Positions 15,589 to 19,691 of a stretch of DNA of 19,691 nt are shown here, piece after piece. The stretch is from Bordetella parapertussis. GTDB taxonomy: Bacteria > Pseudomonadota > Gammaproteobacteria > Burkholderiales > Burkholderiaceae_C. The position numbers and the translations under genes are program-made. The stretch lies in assembly GCA_945871945.1 (NCBI GenBank), contig CAMBXY010000008.1, positions 1 through 19,691 on the forward strand, given 5' to 3'. Under the pieces are notes generated by a model. It did no database searches. It was not told the DNA's origin and was given only the letters and a program-made list of their open reading frames with translations. Numbering within the stretch: position 1 is the first letter of the stretch; each line of letters begins with the position of its first letter.

Positions 15589-16082
15589 CCGAACACAGCT
15601 TACGCCGCGCCAGCGCACGCGCTGCACGCACACGCGCACGTGGGTTTGCTTTGCAAGCGCTGTATCAAATCATGGTCGGCGGCAACCCGGTCGATGAAGT
15701 TGATGCATTCACCCGCGACCTCAGCGGCTTTCACAAAGCCGACGCGGTGCATTTTGATGCGCTGCTGCACGGCTGCGCCGCACAAGCGGCGGCTTTGGAT
15801 GCCCTCATCCTGCCGGTGCTTGACCGCAAGTTGAGCGAACTCTCTCCCATTGAACACGCGGTCTTATGGATTGGCGTGTATGAGTTGCAACATTGCATAG
15901 ACATTCCTTGGCGCGTGGTGCTGAATGAATGCATCGATTTGGCCAAAGAGTTTGGTGGCACCGATGGCCATAAATATGTGAATGCCGTGCTCAACCAACT
16001 GGCGCAGCAATTGCGCGAGATCGAGGTTCAGTCCGAGCGTCAAACCGCAGCCAGCCCATCCCCCACGGCAGCCACCGAATAA
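15585..16082 (+). CDS. nusB: Transcription antitermination factor NusB
   Basis: NusB, with NusE (S10), binds boxA RNA and supports processive transcription of rRNA operons. The 165-residue all-helical protein begins with a basic segment ([20 protein letters not shown]) that fits the RNA-binding N-terminus. Further family hallmarks are [20 protein letters not shown] (about 75-94), GVYEL and [26 protein letters not shown] (about 110-135). The C-terminal 20 residues are a Ser/Pro/Thr/Ala tail with no conserved features. It starts inside the ribH stop, the same ribH-nusB order as in E. coli. The aminotransferase gene begins two bases after its stop. Confidence 0.95.
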   Translation: MTEHSLRRASARAARTRARGFALQALYQIMVGGNPVDEVDAFTRDLSGFHKADAVHFDALLHGCAAQAAALDALILPVLDRKLSELSPIEHAVLWIGVYELQHCIDIPWRVVLNECIDLAKEFGGTDGHKYVNAVLNQLAQQLREIEVQSERQTAASPSPTAATE

Positions 16083-16084
16083 GC

Positions 16085-17275
16085 ATGCGCATCACGCAAC
16101 GCGCCCAACGCATCGAGCCTTTCTATGTGATGGAGATGGCCAAAGCTGCACAGCGCATCGCACAGGAAGTGAGGCACAGCGATCAGCCCATGGTGTTTCT
16201 CAATATAGGAGAGCCCGATTTCACCGCACCGCCCTTGGTGCAGGCCGCCGCTGAACGCGCCATTCGCGATGGCCGCACCCAGTACACCCATGCGCTGGGT
16301 CTGCAACCCTTGCGCGAACGCATCAGCGCTTGGTACGGTTCACGCTTTGGCGTAGATGTGCCCGCGCGGCGCATCATCGTTACCGCAGGTGCCTCGGGCG
16401 CTCTTTTGTTAGCCTGCACTGCATTGATTGAGGAAGGCGACGAGGTGCTGATGCCCGACCCCTGCTACCCCTGCAACCGACAATTTGTGAATGCTGCCCT
16501 TGGGCGTGCCGTGCTGTTACCCACCGATGCCGCGCAACGTTTTCAGCTTAGCGCCGAACAAGTGAGAACCCACTGGAACTCGCAGACACGCGGCGTGCTG
16601 CTGGCCTCACCCTCAAACCCCACGGGGACATCGATTGCCGCGGCCGAATTGCGGGCGATTCACAACCAGGTGCAACACCACGGCGGCATCACCATGGTTG
16701 ACGAGATTTATTTGGGGCTCAGCTATGACGATGCTTTTGCGCACACCGCTTTGGCTATCGATGAGCAGATCATCAGCATCAACAGTTTTTCTAAATACTT
16801 CAACATGACCGGTTGGCGCTTGGGTTGGCTGGTGGTGCCCGACGAACTGGTTGCGGTTATTGAGCGCTTGGCGCAAAACTTCTTTATCTGTCCCAGCAGC
16901 GTGGCGCAATATGCCGCCTTGGCCTGCTTTGAGGAAGACAGCTTGAGGGTTTACGAACAACGCCGCGCCGCATTCAAATCACGCAGAGACAGTTTCATTC
17001 CCATGCTCAACGCCATGGGGTTGAGCGTACCGGTGATGCCCGATGGCGCGTTTTACGCTTGGGCCGATTGCCGCCATGCTTGTAAAAAACTGGGCTTGCA
17101 AGGCAGTTGGGCGCTGGCCCAACACCTGATGCAACACGCACATGTGGCGGTGACCCCAGGGCGAGACTTTGGCATGCACGAGCCGGAAAACTTTGTGCGC
17201 TTTTCAACCGCGTCCTCAATGACAGACTTGCACACAGCCGCCAAGCGTTTGCAACACTTGCTGGAGGCCGCATGA
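16085..17275 (+). CDS. Class I/II pyridoxal-phosphate aminotransferase, substrate unknown
   Basis: A 396-residue fold-type I aminotransferase. PLP-binding residues are visible: the Schiff-base Lys237 in INSFSKYFNMTGWRLGW (232-248), NPTG (178-181), VDEIYLGLSYD (205-215) with Asp206 and Tyr209, and the carboxylate-binding Arg372 in NFVRFSTA. The N-terminal segment FLNIGEPDFTAPP (38-50) and GRTQYTHALGLQPLRERI (63-80) are typical of the aspartate/alanine aminotransferase subgroup. The amino donor and acceptor cannot be decided from sequence. It begins two bases after nusB and its stop overlaps ybgC (ATGA), linking the rib-nusB block with the tol genes. It is probably cytoplasmic. No Shine-Dalgarno of note is seen. 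Confidence 0.92.
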   Translation: MRITQRAQRIEPFYVMEMAKAAQRIAQEVRHSDQPMVFLNIGEPDFTAPPLVQAAAERAIRDGRTQYTHALGLQPLRERISAWYGSRFGVDVPARRIIVTAGASGALLLACTALIEEGDEVLMPDPCYPCNRQFVNAALGRAVLLPTDAAQRFQLSAEQVRTHWNSQTRGVLLASPSNPTGTSIAAAELRAIHNQVQHHGGITMVDEIYLGLSYDDAFAHTALAIDEQIISINSFSKYFNMTGWRLGWLVVPDELVAVIERLAQNFFICPSSVAQYAALACFEEDSLRVYEQRRAAFKSRRDSFIPMLNAMGLSVPVMPDGAFYAWADCRHACKKLGLQGSWALAQHLMQHAHVAVTPGRDFGMHEPENFVRFSTASSMTDLHTAAKRLQHLLEAA

Positions 17276-17673
17276 GTTTTGCGTTTCCCATTCGGGTTTA
17301 CTGGGAAGACACCGACGCCGGCGGCATTGTGTTTTATGCCAACTACCTGAAATTTTTCGAGCGTGCCCGCACCGAGTGGCTGCGCCATTTGGGCATTGAA
17401 CAACAGGCTTTGCGCGAAACCACAGGCGGCATGTTTGTGGTGGTTGAAACCCAGCTCAAATACCACAGGCCTGCGCAACTAGATGATTTGTTGAGCGTGA
17501 ATGCCAGCATGCTGAACAAAGGTAGATCCAGCATGGTGATCGCGCAACAAGCTTGGCGACAAGCGGACACACCGGTATTACTGTGCGAGGGTAGTATTCG
17601 CATTGGCTGGGTACAAGCCAGCACACTGAAACCCGAGCGAATTCCCACTTCCATTTTGGAGCGTTTGATATGA
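17272..17673 (+). CDS. ybgC: Tol-Pal system-associated acyl-CoA thioesterase
   Basis: YbgC is a hot-dog fold thioesterase acting on acyl-CoA substrates and genetically linked with the Tol-Pal envelope system. From ATG 17272 it has 133 residues. The family signature is plain near the N-terminus: VYWEDTDAGGIVFYANYLKF (9-28) with the catalytic Asp15, followed by ERARTEWLRHLGI. Later conserved segments include FVVVETQLKYHRPAQLDDLL and MVIAQQAW. The start gives the expected short N-terminus and overlaps the aminotransferase stop by ATGA; the longer frame to 17107 would overlap that gene by over 160 bases. Its own stop overlaps tolQ by ATGA. The order ybgC-tolQ-tolR-tolA is as in E. coli. Confidence 0.95.
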   Translation: MSFAFPIRVYWEDTDAGGIVFYANYLKFFERARTEWLRHLGIEQQALRETTGGMFVVVETQLKYHRPAQLDDLLSVNASMLNKGRSSMVIAQQAWRQADTPVLLCEGSIRIGWVQASTLKPERIPTSILERLI

Positions 17674-18365
17674 ACCAAGAGTTTTCCATTGTTCACTTGA
17701 TGCTTAACGCCAGTTGGGTGGTGCAAGCGGTGGTGCTGATTTTGTTGTTCGTCTCTTTGCTGAGTTGGACCGCGATTTTTCGCAAGCTCTTGTCGCTGGG
17801 CAATGTGCAGCGCTTGAACGACGAGTTCGAGCGCGAATTTTGGTCTGGTAAAAGCTTGCAAGAGTTGTTCGCTGCAGCTCAACAAAATGCCAAGTTGTCA
17901 GGCCCCATGGAGCGCATTTTTGCCAGTGGCATGCGCGAATACCAAAAGCTGCGTGAGCGGCGCATCACCGACAGCGGTTTGCTGATGGACGGCGCACGCC
18001 GCGCCATGCGTGCGAGCTTGCAGCGGGAAATGGATGCCATCGAATCCAATTTATCCATGCTTGCCTCAGTGGGTTCAGTGTCGCCCTATGTGGGCTTGTT
18101 TGGCACGGTGTGGGGCATCATGCATGCCTTCACCGGCTTGGCGCAAATGCAGCAAGTCACTTTGGCCAAGGTCGCGCCTGGCATTGCCGAAGCGCTGGTC
18201 GCCACAGCCATTGGTTTGTTTGCAGCGATTCCTGCGGTGCTGGCCTTTAACCGATTCTCCCGCGACATCGACCGCGTGGCCAACCGGCTAGAGACTTTCA
18301 TTGAAGAGTTTTCCAATATTTTGCAGCGCAATGTCGGTGCCCAAGCCAGCACGCTGACACGCTAA
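17670..18365 (+). CDS. tolQ: Tol-Pal system protein TolQ (MotA/TolQ/ExbB proton channel family)
   Basis: TolQ forms, with TolR, the inner-membrane proton-driven motor that energises TolA during cell division and outer membrane constriction. The 231-residue protein has three hydrophobic segments: about 16-37, 133-155 and 170-192, with a long cytoplasmic loop between the first two. Conserved channel motifs are SVSPYVGLFGTVWGIMHAFT (136-155) and APGIAEALVATAIGLFAAIP (169-188), which include the pore-lining Thr residues about T146 and T179. The start overlaps the ybgC stop by ATGA. tolR follows after 15 bases. Confidence 0.96.
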   Translation: MNQEFSIVHLMLNASWVVQAVVLILLFVSLLSWTAIFRKLLSLGNVQRLNDEFEREFWSGKSLQELFAAAQQNAKLSGPMERIFASGMREYQKLRERRITDSGLLMDGARRAMRASLQREMDAIESNLSMLASVGSVSPYVGLFGTVWGIMHAFTGLAQMQQVTLAKVAPGIAEALVATAIGLFAAIPAVLAFNRFSRDIDRVANRLETFIEEFSNILQRNVGAQASTLTR

Positions 18366-18380
18366 AGCGAGGGCCACCCC

Positions 18381-18824
18381 ATGTCTTCAGCCTCTTCCCG
18401 CAGCGCCCGCCGGCGCAGCATCAACGACATCAATATGGTGCCCTTCATCGATGTGATGCTGGTGCTGCTCATCATCTTCATGGTCACTGCCCCTTTGATG
18501 GCGCCCAGCGTGATTGACATCCCCAGCGTTGGTAAAGCCGCAGCAGCACCAGACCAAGTCATCACCATTGAGATCGATAAAAAACTGAAAATTGTGGTGA
18601 AGTCACGCAGCGCATCCGACAAGCCTGGCACCGATTTCAAGCAATCCGCCACCATGGACAACGTTGCTGCCATGGCCTTGCAACTTCAAGCCGGCAATGC
18701 CGCTACGCCGGTGGTCATCAGTGCCGACAAGCAAATTGCCTACGAGCATGTGGTGAAGTTGATGGACAGTTTGCAACGTGCAGGTGTTCAACGCGTGGGC
18801 CTATCGGTGCAACTTGTCGAATGA
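18381..18824 (+). CDS. tolR: Tol-Pal system protein TolR (ExbD/TolR family)
   Basis: TolR is the peptidoglycan-binding stator partner of TolQ. The protein has 147 residues: a short basic cytoplasmic segment (RSARRRS), one membrane helix (about 20-40) and a periplasmic domain. The essential proton-carrying aspartate is seen as D24 in NMVPFIDVMLVLLIIFMV. The periplasmic part ends with the family pattern PVVISADKQIAYEHVVKLMD and VQRVGLSVQ. A GAGGG lies seven bases before ATG 18381. tolA starts 10 bases after the stop. Confidence 0.96.
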   Translation: MSSASSRSARRRSINDINMVPFIDVMLVLLIIFMVTAPLMAPSVIDIPSVGKAAAAPDQVITIEIDKKLKIVVKSRSASDKPGTDFKQSATMDNVAAMALQLQAGNAATPVVISADKQIAYEHVVKLMDSLQRAGVQRVGLSVQLVE

Positions 18825-18834
18825 GCTTTAGCGT

Positions 18835-19620
18835 ATGACCTCACGCCAAGCCCACTTGGAATTTGCCCCCGCGCCAGAAGGCGGTAGGGTTCGCGCACTG
18901 GTGTTGGCCGTGGTTGTTCATCTGCTGCTGGTGGTGGCATTGAACTGGGGAACCTTATGGTCGCAGCAACCCCAAGACATAGGCGTAGAGGCCGAACTGT
19001 GGTCTGCCGTGCCACAAACGGCCGCACCCAAACTGGAAGCACCCCCACAGCCAGAGCCTCCACCTGAACCTGAACCTGAACCTGAACCTAAGCCCGAACC
19101 CAAGCCTGAACCGGTGGTTACGCCACCACCTCCCAAGCCAGTCCCCAAGCCTGTCCAAGAGGTCAAGCCGGTGGTTGATCCACAAATTGCCATCGACAAA
19201 TTGAAAAAGAAACAGGCAGAAGAAAAGCAAACCAAAGAGGCCCAAGCGCGGCATGAAGCCGCGGTGAAACGACTGCAAAATTTGGCTGGCTCGGTAGGCA
19301 CACCGGTCGATACAGGGGTGGCACCCAAGCCCAGCGGCCCCTCGGCCAGCTACATCGGTCGATTGCGAGCCAAAGTCAAACCCAATATCACCTTCCCCGA
19401 CGCCTTGCTGCAAACCGTGGTGGGCAACCCCACTGCAGACGTGGAGGTGACTTGCAGTCCCACAGGAAAAATTGAATCGGTAGATTTGGTCAAGTCCAGT
19501 GGCAACAGCGCTTGGGACCAAGCGGTGATCAATGGACTGCGTAAAACCGAGATCCTGCCGCGTGACATCGATGGCAGCGTTCCCACGCGTTTGGTTTTTA
19601 GCTTCAGACCCCGCGACTGA
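18835..19620 (+). CDS. tolA: Cell envelope integrity protein TolA (short form, TonB-like C-terminus)
   Basis: TolA spans the periplasm and carries TolQR energy to the TolB-Pal complex. At 261 residues it is much shorter than the 421-residue E. coli protein. Order: cytoplasmic start, membrane helix about 20-38 with a conserved-type His29, a Pro/Glu/Lys linker (about 67-112), a short charged helix (about 116-150: IDKLKKKQAEEKQTKEAQAR), a flexible segment, and a C-terminal TonB/TolA-type domain (about 172-261) containing YIGRLRAKVKPNI, VEVTCSPTGKIESVDLVKSS and AVINGLRKTEILP. The shortening is in the central helical region. No tolB start follows within the remaining 71 bases; the only open frame there is on the opposite strand. 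Confidence 0.93.
   Translation: MTSRQAHLEFAPAPEGGRVRALVLAVVVHLLLVVALNWGTLWSQQPQDIGVEAELWSAVPQTAAPKLEAPPQPEPPPEPEPEPEPKPEPKPEPVVTPPPPKPVPKPVQEVKPVVDPQIAIDKLKKKQAEEKQTKEAQARHEAAVKRLQNLAGSVGTPVDTGVAPKPSGPSASYIGRLRAKVKPNITFPDALLQTVVGNPTADVEVTCSPTGKIESVDLVKSSGNSAWDQAVINGLRKTEILPRDIDGSVPTRLVFSFRPRD
19063..19110 (+). repeat. In-frame hexanucleotide repeat in tolA (Pro-Glu / Pro-Lys linker)
   Basis: Four perfect CCTGAA units (19063-19086) are followed by four variant units (CCTAAG, CCCGAA, CCCAAG, CCTGAA). They encode alternating Pro-Glu and Pro-Lys pairs of the linker after the membrane anchor. A hexamer cannot shift the frame, so slippage would change only linker length. Confidence 0.8.
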
Positions 19621-19622
19621 AG

Positions 19623-19691
19623 TCAATGGCGCGGCGCTGTCATCAGTAAGCCTATGCCAATGGCCACACCTTGACCCTGTTGGCTGCGCAC
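19623..19691 (-). CDS. Possible C-terminal end of a convergent gene (partial, unidentified)
   Basis: Read on the minus strand, the last 69 bases form an open frame of 22 codons ending in TGA (forward TCA at 19623-19625). The peptide ends QGVAIGIGLLMTAPRH. It would converge on tolA with a two-base gap, comparable with the tight lpxH/DUF349 convergence. The stretch is too short to identify a family or to exclude chance. Confidence 0.3.
   Translation of the reverse strand: MRSQQGQGVAIGIGLLMTAPRH

Overview
The window reads as chromosomal core sequence from a betaproteobacterium of the order Burkholderiales, most likely a Comamonadaceae-type organism. This rests on gene content and order: cysS-alkA-accA; TPR-ppiA-ppiB-lpxH; a long DUF349 protein; minor pilins next to the rib genes; a RibB with a decayed RibA-like half; ybgC-tolQRA. 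The family placement is inference and was not tested against a database. The sequence is moderately GC-rich and almost fully coding. I see no tRNA, rRNA, CRISPR array, insertion sequence, integrase or plasmid function.

Layout. (1) Positions 1-2820, minus strand: cysS, a DNA-3-methyladenine glycosylase and accA (cut by the window edge) are tightly spaced and probably one operon. (2) Positions 2861-5408, plus strand: a plausible sigma-70 promoter, then a secreted TPR protein, a periplasmic cyclophilin, a cytoplasmic cyclophilin and lpxH, closed by a hairpin. The cysS/ppiB/lpxH neighbourhood also exists in E. coli. (3) Positions 5413-8097, minus strand: one 894-residue DUF349 protein, convergent with lpxH. 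(4) Positions 8187-19620, plus strand: an uninterrupted train of genes, namely a membrane-anchored lytic transglycosylase, nrdR, five minor type IV pilin genes (FimT/GspH, PilV, PilW, PilX and PilE types), ribD, ribE, ribB with a degenerate RibA domain, ribH, nusB, a class I aminotransferase, ybgC, tolQ, tolR and tolA. (5) The last 69 bases hold an open minus-strand frame that may be the end of a convergent gene.

How the genes work together. RibD, RibE, RibB and RibH supply most of riboflavin synthesis, and GTP cyclohydrolase II must be encoded elsewhere. NrdR and NusB flank this pathway in many proteobacteria; here the pilin block sits between nrdR and ribD. The pilins would prime or cap a type IV pilus whose main machinery is not in the window. 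LpxH, the cyclophilins, the lytic transglycosylase and Tol proteins all serve the Gram-negative envelope. Ten gene junctions use the four-base overlap ATGA and one uses TGATG, so translational coupling is widespread.

I found no convincing undescribed system. The points most worth a second look are the non-canonical +5 residues and absent pilY1 in the pilin operon, the RibB with a RibA-like half that has lost its metal ligands, the hairpin over the first pilin start, and the lack of tolB-pal after tolA.
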